A stretch of 64,000 nucleotides of DNA, from contig JAKLIX010000010.1 in the NCBI GenBank assembly GCA_022709385.1, positions 1 to 64,000 on the forward strand. Direction: 5' to 3'. Below are positions 1-7,181 of this stretch, one piece after another. Source of the DNA: Bacteroidota bacterium (GTDB lineage: Bacteria > Bacteroidota > Bacteroidia > Bacteroidales > CAIXZF01). Below the pieces are notes generated by a model. The model was given only the letters and a program-made list of their open reading frames with translations, was not told where the DNA came from and did not search any database. A program made the position numbers and the translations under genes. The first letter of the stretch is position 1. Each line of letters opens with the position of its first letter.

Positions 1-36
1 GTAAGATGTTGAAAAAGACCAAAAATACAAATTTTA
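1..36 (+). repeat. 36-nt direct repeat, left copy
   Basis: The first 36 bases recur almost unchanged at 3498-3534 in the same orientation (one internal difference, gtaagAtg versus gtaagCtg). The two copies bracket the first half of the accessory island. It may be a junction duplicated by insertion or recombination. Nothing upstream is visible, so the true left end is unknown. Confidence 0.7.
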
Positions 37-96
37 TAACGAAGGAACACAGGAATGTGAAAAAAGTGTTCACAGAGTTATCGGTATTAAGAATCT

Positions 97-147
97 TTAC
101 TCATACTCAACAGCTTTGCATTCGCAAACCTGTCAAGTATGAGTATA
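97..147 (+). repeat. Hairpin mobile element, copy A (right half only)
   Basis: This is the hairpin half of a small element also present whole at 540-643 and 1315-1419. The arms ACTCATACT and AGTATGAGT pair, with an inner ACAG/CTGT step and TTGC-attc-GCAA tip, and the copy ends in TATA. The left part of the element is missing or too diverged to recognise, so this looks like a truncated copy. Confidence 0.65.
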
Positions 148-540
148 AAAGATAAAGTGCCAGATCAAAAATCCAGGACTCAAGTGAATAAAAGACTCAA
201 ATTCAAGGGTCCCATTATAATCCACGCTCCAGCCACTCCGTGTAAAACTCAGTGTCCGCCGCGGCGGATCCGTGGTTTTAAAAGCTGGGCGTGGAGAAGC
301 ATGACTTCGGGTTCTGTCATTCTTATCGAAGTCGAAGCATCAATTATCAATATATCAATATCCAAGGCCCAGGAAAGAATAGGACAGGAAATAAGTGACA
401 AATTCCAGGTTTAAAAGATAAAGTCCCAGATCACAAAACCAAGATTCAATTCAAGCGAATAAAAGACTCAAATTCAAGGGTCCAATTATAATCCACGTTC
501 CAGCCACTCCGTGCATAACTCCGTGCAACTCCGTGGTTTT
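146..540 (+). repeat. Imperfect direct repeat pair of about 120 bp
   Basis: Bases 146-260 and 413-540 share a long block: a start like aaaagataaagt, then aataaaagactcaaattc, then tataatccacg and cagccactccgtg. They differ by substitutions and small indels and lie about 267 bp apart. No convincing gene was found in the stretch; the short open frame at 139-414 crosses the repeat and resembles no protein family. The unit may be a tandem duplication of intergenic sequence. Confidence 0.65.
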
Positions 541-643
541 ATACCGACATGGAATGAGTTTGAGAAAAATTGCGATCAAGGGGAGTACGGCATTACTCAT
601 ACTAAACAGCTTTGCATTCGCAAACCTGTCAAGTATGAGTATA
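540..643 (+). mobile_element. Hairpin mobile element, copy B
   Basis: A full-length copy of about 104 bp begins TATACCGACA and ends AGTATGAGTATA. The 3' half forms a long imperfect hairpin (ACTCATACT / AGTATGAGT arms). It matches copy C (1315-1419) at most positions. There is no coding capacity, so mobility would need a transposase or reverse transcriptase from elsewhere. It resembles a MITE or REP-like unit; the family is not recognised. Confidence 0.65.
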
Positions 644-668
644 CTCTCTTGAAATTCGATGATGATGT

Positions 669-753
669 TTGAACCGCCGTGTACGTGACCCGTACGCACG
701 GTGGCGTGGGAGGCGCTCCCCGTCAGCTAAGGCTGGCGGGGCCGTCTACTCGA
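669..753 (+). mobile_element. Group II intron 3' end (domains V-VI), copy 1
   Basis: GAACCGCCGTGTACGTGACC followed by cgtacgcacggtgg folds into a domain V-like hairpin with a CGC triad near its base. A second hairpin (ccccgtcagc / ggctggcggg) follows as domain VI, then a TCTACTCGAT terminus. This is the usual 3' end of Bacteroidota group II introns. The upstream intron and maturase are absent, so it is an orphan fragment. It abuts the 3' end of the minus-strand gene remnant that follows. Confidence 0.72.
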
Positions 754-771
754 TCAGCGGCTGGCAGGCTG

Positions 772-1579
772 TCATGTCGTCTGTTGGTTGGCATGGTTGT
801 CAATTCGTTGGTTTCGTGCTTTTATGAAGTTCATTACTCCTTTTTTGTAAGTCAAATATTCTTCAATGTCCGCAAAGGATGGTCTTGTTTTAAAATTGTC
901 AAACGGTAAGTAAAACTTAATATTTTCGTTATCGTCAACAAGGTCGTTGAGTAAAAAGAAGTCAATGAAACCTTTAAAATTCTTGAACAAGTCGAAGAAG
1001 TCTTTGTAACGTTTCAATGTATCGTAAAGTGGGCTTTGTTGTCCTGCGTAAAAAAGTCTGATACATTCCAAAGTCAGGTCAAACCTGTCGTCTATGAAGC
1101 TGTTCACTCCACGTGCTTGATTTATTGTGTGTTGTTTGTCAACACGGTTGTTTGGAAAAAGTGTGTACGCTCCAATTGTCGAACCTGCGTCAAAGAGTTC
1201 TTGAACTTCGTCTCGGATTTGTTGTGTCAGCCAGGTTTTGCGTTTATGATTTCTGTATGAATGCGAGATTGCATCACTTCCTAATAAATATTCTCCAAGT
1301 CCTGATTTGTGATATATACCGACACGGAATGAGTTTGCGAAAAAATTACGATCAAGGGGTGTACGGCATTACTCATACTAAACAGCTTTGCATTCGCAAA
1401 CCTGTCAAGTATGAGTATAAATACGTTCCGCCTTTTTTGTCTGTAAGTTCAAAGAGTTCTCCGTTTGGCAATTTTTTGCTCCATAACATTCTATGATAGG
1501 AGCGAAGTGTCGGGCTTGTGATGTCCGGGTCGCCACCATTTGCGTCTGAGTGAACATTATATGTTATGTCTATTGTCAT
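772..1579 (-). pseudogene. DUF6994-type gene split by a small element
   Basis: Two open pieces on the minus strand belong to one gene. The N-terminal piece starts at 1579 and reads into the element (start MTIDITYNVHSDANGGDPD). The C-terminal piece runs from 1312 through NSFIDDRFDLTLECIRLFYA to the stop at 772. They are separated by hairpin element copy C. Deleting 103 bp (1317-1419) restores one frame of 705 nt, 234 residues, with the junction reading GGTYLYHKSGLGEYL. The family resembles DUF6994, which has no known function as far as I recall. As it stands the gene should be inactive, unless the C-terminal part is translated from an internal ATG at 1107. Confidence 0.75.
1315..1419 (+). mobile_element. 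Hairpin mobile element, copy C, inserted in a gene
   Basis: About 99-105 bp, TATACCGACACGG to AGTATGAGTATA, nearly identical to copy B. It is flanked by TATA on both sides (1313-1316 and 1416-1419), consistent with a TATA or TA target duplication. Removing one TATA plus the element re-creates an uninterrupted reading frame in the host gene, which defines the ends of the insertion. Confidence 0.8.
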
Positions 1580-1658
1580 TTTTTATTGTTCAGTTTTTCT
1601 TTACTTGTATTCGTTTTCGGGTAACGCAGTCGGCTTACCCCGCCCTTGTCCCCTAATG

Positions 1659-1744
1659 TTTGAACCGCCGTGTACGTGACCCGTACGCACGGTGGTGTGA
1701 GAGGCGCTCCCCGTCAGCTTTGGCTGGCGGGGATGTCTACTCAA
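1659..1744 (+). mobile_element. Group II intron 3' end (domains V-VI), copy 2
   Basis: A second domain V-VI block begins TTTGAACCGCCGTGTACGTG, contains the ccccgtcagctttggctggcgggg domain VI stem, and ends TCTACTCAAT. It differs from copy 1 at a few positions (ggtggtgtgagagg versus ggtggcgtgggagg). Like copy 1 it sits just beyond the stop codon of a minus-strand gene, here the DUF262 gene, and has no intron body upstream. Confidence 0.72.
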
Positions 1745-1789
1745 TTGGCAGTAGTTGTGCTTCTTTGTCCACAGTTGATTTGTGCCATA

Positions 1790-3454
1790 CTAAAGTCTTT
1801 TTAATTCGTCAAATCTTTCAAATAATAATGCTCCTGCAAGCTTTTCAATTTCGGTTGTAATAATTTTTATTCGTTCATTTATGAAGTCAAGAAAACCTGT
1901 TGATACCGTATTGCTCCAAACACTACTGTCAGCATGAACAGGAATTAAATGTGATGCCATTACTTTTCTAAAATGTTTTAAATGGTTATACGTAGAAAGA
2001 TATGTTTTGGGTAGTGAACTTCCAATGGATTGATTTTGGTCTGCTTCAAGTAAACAAATATTTGTAATACAGTTTATCCATTTCTCGTTCATTCCATTAC
2101 TTTCAAGCAAAGCTTTGGGGAAAATGTGATGTCGGTGTTTCTTGTTAGAAACAGATGATATATTGTCAAGTAACATTGGTCTGCCACTGACAAGATAAAG
2201 AGGTGTTTTACTCTTTAGCATTAAATAATAAGCAATTGTAATTGAGCTATTCTCTCTATAGTCTGAACGCAGAAAGTCATAAACATTAACTTTCTTGTCT
2301 ATAGCGTAGCTAACTTGTTTGCCGCTTGCTAATGCATAAAAAAACTTAATGTCTGTTGGAATGTTTTTATTGAATTCGCTACCTGAATAGCGTTTATTGA
2401 TGCAAGTATGCCAAAACCATTTCCTGATTTGTTTTATCTGGTAAGTATTCGCCTTTTTAGTATTTACAGCAAAGAAAAACGATAGCATTGAAAATATGTT
2501 TGAAATTGGGAGTTCTTTTAAGTTTTTGATTAGAAATTCAGATGCAAGAAAGTCTACACAAAGTTTATATCCGTTCTCAATTTTTTTCCACTCAGCTCTG
2601 AAATCACTTTCTTTTGTGTTTTTGCTCAAATGTTCATTGAGAATTCCTTTGAACTCAGCACCGCCAATTCTGTCAGCACCGTAATAAAGCGCTATTGTGT
2701 TTTGCATGGCATCATCTGAAATTTCTCTAAAACCGTTTTGTAAGTCCTTTTTAGTGTCTTCTACATGGTCTCTTAAATGAACTGTAGTAGCTAGTGCAAA
2801 TAGTTCATCAGCACGGTTTAATTTCATTCCGGCCGAGTTTACTCTGATAAATATTTCTCTTGCTTGTTCAAAACCAAATCCAGTAAACTTGAGTATATTA
2901 AATTTGTAACTGTAAAAAGCATCGTAGCATTTTTTTGCTTCTGCTGCTTGATATTTTTTAAGTCGAAGCCGTCTTGAGAGTTGTGCCGGTTGGGTGTCTA
3001 GAAGTTCTTTTAAGTTGATTAAATTGTCAGTATCGGAAACCTTTCTCTTAAATACAAACCTGTTTTGGGAGTTTTTATCACAGTTAAAATAAAGTTCTTT
3101 GAAGTTGATTTTTGAGTTTAGGTCTTTGCTTGGTTGTATTCCGTTGAGAACACCGTAGATAGTAGAAAGTCTTTGTTGTCCGTCTATGATTACCTCTGCT
3201 GTTTGAGCATTTTTGTTGTATTGAGGAATTATAGTTTTAGTGTTAGGTCTGATTTCAAAAGCTTTACTTGTTTTTGTGTCCCAAACTAAAGCAACACCAA
3301 TAGGGTAGTTGTTGAGAATACTGTCCATTAGTCTGCATATGTTCTCCTTTTTCCAAACATAGCTCCTTTGTATTAGTGGAATTGCAAATACTCTTTCGTC
3401 AAACTTTTTTCTTAAGTCTCTAAGGTTATATCCTTGTATGTAGAAGTAACTCAT
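1790..3454 (-). CDS. DUF262 / HNH (GmrSD-like) protein
   Basis: A 554-residue protein with the layout of DUF262-DUF1524 proteins. These are related to the type IV restriction enzyme GmrSD and to phage-defence proteins such as BrxU and SspE. The ParB-like DUF262 part shows IQRSYVW (28-34), the nucleotide-site motif DGQQR (91-95) and IFIRVNSAG (201-209). The C-terminal part carries HRHHIFPKALLE (H442-H443), an HNH-type nuclease signature. Expected activity is NTP-stimulated DNA nicking, probably of modified or foreign DNA; the target here is unknown. It is AT-rich compared with the genes after 7180 and lies among intron fragments, as expected for an acquired defence gene. It is full length with no frame damage. 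The family assignment is firm; the defence role is inference. Confidence 0.85.
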   Translation of the reverse strand: MSYFYIQGYNLRDLRKKFDERVFAIPLIQRSYVWKKENICRLMDSILNNYPIGVALVWDTKTSKAFEIRPNTKTIIPQYNKNAQTAEVIIDGQQRLSTIYGVLNGIQPSKDLNSKINFKELYFNCDKNSQNRFVFKRKVSDTDNLINLKELLDTQPAQLSRRLRLKKYQAAEAKKCYDAFYSYKFNILKFTGFGFEQAREIFIRVNSAGMKLNRADELFALATTVHLRDHVEDTKKDLQNGFREISDDAMQNTIALYYGADRIGGAEFKGILNEHLSKNTKESDFRAEWKKIENGYKLCVDFLASEFLIKNLKELPISNIFSMLSFFFAVNTKKANTYQIKQIRKWFWHTCINKRYSGSEFNKNIPTDIKFFYALASGKQVSYAIDKKVNVYDFLRSDYRENSSITIAYYLMLKSKTPLYLVSGRPMLLDNISSVSNKKHRHHIFPKALLESNGMNEKWINCITNICLLEADQNQSIGSSLPKTYLSTYNHLKHFRKVMASHLIPVHADSSVWSNTVSTGFLDFINERIKIITTEIEKLAGALLFERFDELKRL

Positions 3455-3497
3455 TCTTGTTTGTCTGTTTTAATAGCATTACTGCCAACGGATTGTT

Positions 3498-3534
3498 GTA
3501 AGCTGTTGAAAAAGACCAAAAATACAAATTTTAA
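3498..3534 (+). repeat. 36-nt direct repeat, right copy
   Basis: A near-exact second copy of bases 1-36, sitting 44 bp upstream of the DUF262 start on the opposite strand. It is followed at once by the 5' end of a group II intron, so the repeat may mark the insertion point of the intron or a recombination boundary. Confidence 0.7.
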
Positions 3535-3552
3535 ATCAATAGTATGCAATAG

Positions 3553-3870
3553 GTGTGTGAAATTTCCAGAGGGTAAAATGCCTGTCCCGATAAGCAAAGC
3601 GAAATCGGGATCCCTTACGGGGGGGAGTAACGACCCGAAACGTTAGCAAGCTGCAAGGTGGTTTACCGCGAGGTATGCACTAAAGGAAGCAGCACTGTCC
3701 CGCTAAAGGCGGGATAAACTCCAGCCGGTACTGAAGAACATGAACCGGATAGGAGGCTCAGTAAAACGGATGAGGTATCACAGCTTACTAACGTCCAAAC
3801 CCTGCAAAGGGAGTTTTGCTTAGTAGATCCGGCAGGGATTGGCTGAAGGAAGAGACTCTTACCAGGGGTG
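3553..3870 (+). mobile_element. Group II intron 5' part (domains I-III)
   Basis: It starts with GTGTGTGAAA, matching the GUGYG 5' consensus. It contains highly conserved domain I sequence: gacccgaaacgttagcaag, ctgcaaggtgg, accgcgaggtatgcac, ccagccggtactga and gaaccggat. The following ggctgaaggaagagactctt is domain II/III-like. There is no maturase reading frame and no domain V after it within 370 bp, so this is an orphan or rearranged intron. Short GC-rich hairpins (such as the paired cccgat/atcggg) appear inserted in its loops. Confidence 0.8.
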
Positions 3871-4237
3871 ATCTTGGAATAGATTAGTTTTCAATAAGCC
3901 AGACTTGTTGTTCCGGAACGAACAGCATGGCAATGGGCGTATACCAGGATGGGTGGCTATATCATGTAGCCCAATCCTCATTACGACTATTACTCTTGAC
4001 CGCCTTAAACTTCCAACGCGTTCATCAGCATCCTTCAGCAAGCCTTGTCCACATCAAAATTTCAAAGAACGTATCAGGTGAATATCTCATCATTCCTTGT
4101 AGTCAATTCCTTTTAAGCCCCATAGAAAAACCGTAGTACACTGCGGGATTTTCCCGAATTCTCGGGACAGGCTGTGCAACAATGCTTCAGGTTAGGCTTC
4201 GCCAAATGAAGCCTTGCTTATTATAGCCAGTGGTTTT
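3871..4237. other. Gene-poor remnant between intron and nuclease gene
   Basis: No convincing gene. Two short opposite frames at 3859-4041 and 3927-4136 match no recognisable family, and the stretch reads like decayed coding or intron domain IV sequence. Near the right end are a small hairpin (aggcttc / gaagcct, 4191-4214) and ctcgggacagg, which pairs with a block inside the intron fragment. TGGCTATAA recurs in inverted orientation on both sides of the following gene. Confidence 0.4.
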
Positions 4238-5107
4238 TTATTCTTCTGTTGTCCCGCTGTCTGAAGCAAAACGAATGTTGTTGATTTTAATAAATATGTC
4301 CTTATGTTTTTTTACAAAGTCCTTGTCAACCACAATTAAAAATTCTTGGTATTTGTTGTAAGTAAAGGGAATTGATGAAGTGTCTAAAAGACTTTTAATT
4401 GCTTCAACTTTCTCATCGTTTTTTTCCTTGAAACCCAAATATGATTTCGGTTCTGAACGCTTATACAGCCAGTATGCGTTGCCACGGCTATTAATGATAG
4501 CAACGTAACTTTGAGTGAAGTTGAGTTTTAATATTTGTCCGCTTGAATTGATGAGGTTAAGTAATTCTTTTGCAGTTTGCAATGTCCAGTTAGCGTTACT
4601 TGACCAAGTTGTTTCGTTTACAATATTTGTTTCATCATCTTCTGCTTGCTCTTCATAAATGTCAAGTATTTTAGTAAAGTTGATGATTTTTTGTCCGCCT
4701 ACTTCAAGTAAGTCAGCTTGAATTGCAATCATTGGAACATTTAAACTCAGAATTTGAATCACGTTAAAGTAACGCTTGTTGAAACTTTCGGCAATTAGAA
4801 CCGGAAAATGTTGTCTCTGTGGATATCGTCTTTTCTCAATGTCCCAATACTCGATTGTCCGAATAATGTGTGAGGGGTCTGTCTCGCCTAGCATTACTTC
4901 AATTTCATACATTGAATTGTCTTCGGGATTTTTAAGTAATATGTCGAGTTTGCCACCCGTTGACTGTTTCTTTTCCTTTGCAACTGGAATGAGTTCACCA
5001 AGTCCCAAAATATTTGGGTTTTCATAAATCAAGTCTTGTAACCAGTATTCGTCTTTACCAGCGTTTCTTATGAATATTTTTTTCCCAGGTTTAATGTCGT
5101 TGTCCAT
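4238..5107 (-). CDS. Putative PD-(D/E)XK nuclease-like protein
   Basis: A 289-residue protein. Residues 20-100 resemble the NucS/DUF91-type endonuclease fold: a WLQDLIYENPNIL helix is followed by GGKLDILL (D55) and YEIEVMLGETD (E68, E70), the D...ExE pattern of PD-(D/E)XK enzymes, then IIRTIEYWDIEKRRYP. The expected Lys after the second acid is not obvious, so catalysis is uncertain. The C-terminal half (about 170-289) is unrecognised and could be a specificity or partner-binding domain. The gene stands alone between two odd inverted repeats. A defence or DNA-repair role is likely from fold and neighbours, but this is inference. The start is ATG at 5107. Confidence 0.6.
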   Translation of the reverse strand: MDNDIKPGKKIFIRNAGKDEYWLQDLIYENPNILGLGELIPVAKEKKQSTGGKLDILLKNPEDNSMYEIEVMLGETDPSHIIRTIEYWDIEKRRYPQRQHFPVLIAESFNKRYFNVIQILSLNVPMIAIQADLLEVGGQKIINFTKILDIYEEQAEDDETNIVNETTWSSNANWTLQTAKELLNLINSSGQILKLNFTQSYVAIINSRGNAYWLYKRSEPKSYLGFKEKNDEKVEAIKSLLDTSSIPFTYNKYQEFLIVVDKDFVKKHKDIFIKINNIRFASDSGTTEE

Positions 5108-5147
5108 TTGTTTGAAATTTTTATTGTGGTTCTTGTCTTACCAATTG

Positions 5148-5240
5148 GCTATAACGGGTGGCCGCTAAACACAGCAAAGGCAGAAGGTTAGAAGTGAACA
5201 TTAACTGACAGTTTTGTTGTGTTATCGAGGCATGTTAGGT
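5148..5240. repeat. attC-like imperfect inverted repeat 1
   Basis: The intergenic sequence opens with CTATAACGGGTGGCCGCTAA and ends tgttatcgaggcatgTTAGGT. The arms CGCTAAACACAGCAAA and the complement of ttgttgtgttatcg pair imperfectly with unpaired bases. The end reads GTTAGGT, fitting the GTTRRRY core of integron attC sites; the opposite core fits less well. It separates two unrelated gene units. Confidence 0.4.
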
Positions 5241-5250
5241 TGCGTTAATA

Positions 5251-5919
5251 CTATTTCACAAATTCCACTTCGATTCTTTGGTTAAATTTTTTTGCGATAA
5301 ATTCTAATATTTCCTTCTTTTTCTCTTTGGATATTTGAGTCAATATGAAAGTCTTCTCAGAAAGTTGTTTTTGCTGATACCTTTCATGCTTAAAATCTGC
5401 AATAAGTGGAACCCCTAAAAAAACAAGATTTAACTTCTTTATTTTTTCTAGCGATAATTCTTTTATAGCCTCTATAAAGGTATCAGTTGATTTTGGTTTA
5501 TGAATTATTTTATTGTTATCAATAATCACTTTCAGCAATGTTTTATTATAGATATTGGTGTGGTTGGTTGCGTTTTCCTTGGGTTTAATATTGACTAATA
5601 ACTCATCATCATTTTCTTCAAAATAAATTTGATTGATAAACATCTCCTTGTCTTGTGGGTATTCAAAACTATAGTCGTTAATAAACGAATTGACCATTTC
5701 TTGAAAGGAATTTAAAGGTTCTTGAAGTCTATCAACAATTCCAATTTGTATCAGATCATCAATTCTACTGTGAAGTTCAGATACTTTGTCCTGTTTTGAT
5801 TTTAATTCATCTTCGACAACTTTTCGAAATCTTGGTGGAACATTATCAAGTTCCTTATTGTCTGTTTCAATTTCAGAAAGAATTTCTTCAATTTGTTTTT
5901 CAAGTTCTTTAATTTTCAT
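5251..5919 (-). CDS. Unknown protein with N-terminal coiled coil
   Basis: A 222-residue protein with no family I recognise. Residues 1-75 are strongly charged heptad-like helix (KIKELEKQIEEILSEIE onward) and probably form a coiled coil. The rest is mixed alpha/beta, with PQDKEMFINQIYFEEND, then LLKVIIDNNKIIHKP, and a C-terminal IAKKFNQRIEVEFVK. No signal peptide or membrane segment. The start overlaps the end of the upstream gene by 11 nt, so the two are co-transcribed and probably work together. The gene is AT-rich like the rest of the island. A role as partner, immunity or regulatory protein for the upstream gene is possible but not shown. Confidence 0.7.
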   Translation of the reverse strand: MKIKELEKQIEEILSEIETDNKELDNVPPRFRKVVEDELKSKQDKVSELHSRIDDLIQIGIVDRLQEPLNSFQEMVNSFINDYSFEYPQDKEMFINQIYFEENDDELLVNIKPKENATNHTNIYNKTLLKVIIDNNKIIHKPKSTDTFIEAIKELSLEKIKKLNLVFLGVPLIADFKHERYQQKQLSEKTFILTQISKEKKKEILEFIAKKFNQRIEVEFVK

Positions 5920-6493
5920 GATTCATATTTTTAAAGAGAAATGAATTTTTAAGTCCATATTCATGTCTGCCGGGTTCTAATATATTCATTAATTTATTTG
6001 AATGTTTTTCAAACCAATCGGCCCAGACTATTTGATAATTAGTGAGGTTATTCCATCTCCAAATATCTTTTAAAAGCCGAACTAAATAGCGGGGAATCAA
6101 TATCATGTTTCCTTGTAAGTCAAATATTTTTGTCGCTCTACTTACACTTAGATTTTTATGTTGGTCTTCGTGTAGTTCAAAAAAATAATTTATACCGTTT
6201 GCTTTTATTGTGAAATCAATAGAAATATTGTTAATAGATTCAAAAGCTGAAACCTTCTCAAGATGCAAATTCGTTAAAGTATCTATACATATTTGCTTTC
6301 TTTTATTAGGAAGGAATTTGTCAAACTTAAGGCCTTTAATTATTGGTTCAACTTCAATTGTTGAATCAATTTGACTTTCTTCAAATCTGTAATTTTCATT
6401 TATATATTCTATGTCAGGAAATTTGTTTATAATAAAACGTAAAAACTCATGTTCTTTTTTTCTGTCTTTATTATAACTGTGAAATAGTTTCAT
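5909..6493 (-). CDS. Unknown protein, first gene of a two-gene unit
   Basis: 194 residues from ATG at 6493 (MKLFHSYNKDRKKEHEFLRF). A longer frame to 6586 would run through an inverted repeat and encode unlikely Cys-rich sequence, so the internal ATG is preferred. Mid-protein, ISIDFTIKANG followed by YFFELHEDQHKNL gives a D...ExH pattern that could be a diverged PD-(D/E)XK-type core. The later QIVWADWFEKHSNKLM is helical. No signal peptide. It overlaps the downstream coiled-coil gene by 11 nt. The function is unknown; a nuclease-like fold is only a suggestion. Confidence 0.65.
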   Translation of the reverse strand: MKLFHSYNKDRKKEHEFLRFIINKFPDIEYINENYRFEESQIDSTIEVEPIIKGLKFDKFLPNKRKQICIDTLTNLHLEKVSAFESINNISIDFTIKANGINYFFELHEDQHKNLSVSRATKIFDLQGNMILIPRYLVRLLKDIWRWNNLTNYQIVWADWFEKHSNKLMNILEPGRHEYGLKNSFLFKNMNHEN

Positions 6494-6509
6494 TTTTTTT
6501 CTTTTAATG

Positions 6510-6591
6510 TAACGCCATGTGCAGAAGCCGGCCCCGGTACACACCTCACTATTTTCCCAGAGGCCGGTGGGCTGGCATTTGCACAACGTTA
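6510..6591. repeat. attC-like imperfect inverted repeat 2
   Basis: TAACGCCATGTGCAGAAGCC on the left pairs with ggctggcatttgcacaacgtta on the right, over about 80 nt with several unpaired bases and a GC-rich centre. This is the shape of an attC recombination site: imperfect arms, extrahelical bases and a terminal CGTTA. It lies immediately upstream of the two-gene unit. Confidence 0.4.
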
Positions 6592-6864
6592 TGGGCTGGC
6601 CTCATTCATAAGTACTTTTTTAATGCTTCCAAGGTTATAATGCTCATAAACAACCACCTGCCCTTCCGGACTCCAACTTTTTTTTATCATAGATTTGGTA
6701 GACTCATGGCCAAATGTCCTGAACTCGCAGATCCGATTGTCTTTTGATCATCCATTTTTTTCTATTGTGCTTGCCCATAACATCCCCATCCCCGCAAACA
6801 TTCGCCTATCTGCCTTATCCCAAACTTCCTCAAAGCTTCCATTAGCTGAAATATACGCAAGTAT
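6589..6864 (-). pseudogene. Possible decayed gene with in-frame TGA
   Basis: One minus-strand frame reads ANGSFEEVWDKADRRMFAGM, then MLWASTIEKNG, a TGA at 6748-6750, then CEFRTFGHESTKSMIKKSW, SPEGQVVVYEHYNLGSIKK and a final stop at 6589-6591. The residue composition looks like real protein on both sides of the TGA, and there is no good start codon because the 5' side runs into GT-rich sequence. The family is not recognised. The last 53 codons could also be an unrelated gene tail left by recombination; the stop lies inside the inverted repeat. Confidence 0.35.
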
Positions 6865-6977
6865 GAAGCTGGCTGTATGCAAATGGCATGTTTCCGGAGG
6901 AGAACACAAATGTAAGGATTTTTGATGCGTTGTCAAGAGAGAGGAAAAAAATATTGAGGGAGAGGAGGGTAAAAAGA

Positions 6978-7070
6978 CGTGTTGCGTGTGCACGTGTGCA
7001 GGTGTGCGCATGTGCACGTTAAACGTATGCGCGTGTGCGCGTGTGCACGTTTGCAGGTGGGAGGTGTGTG
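6978..7070. repeat. GT-rich alternating purine-pyrimidine tract
   Basis: About 90 bp dominated by gtgtgcacgtgtgc, tgtgcgcatgtgcacg and gcgcgtgtgcgcgtgtgcac: near-continuous alternation of purine and pyrimidine with local palindromes. Such sequence can adopt left-handed DNA under negative supercoiling. It lies at the junction between the AT-rich island and the GC-richer core genes, about 110 bp upstream of the next start codon. Confidence 0.7.
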
Positions 7071-7181
7071 CCTTGTCGTGGTGACGTTTGAGCGTGATTA
7101 CGTGGTGCAGGCTGGAGGGTGCTGGCGTTGTGCTGTCATGTCCTTTGAGAAAAAATCACTTACTTTGCAAACAAAAACGAT

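Noticed and set aside
139..414. 91-codon frame at the left edge
   Set aside because: It spans a hairpin element end and a non-coding direct repeat; the translation looks random.
3859..4136. Short frames in both directions after the intron fragment
   Set aside because: No family resemblance, no reverse transcriptase motifs such as YADD, and overlapping each other; not reported as genes.
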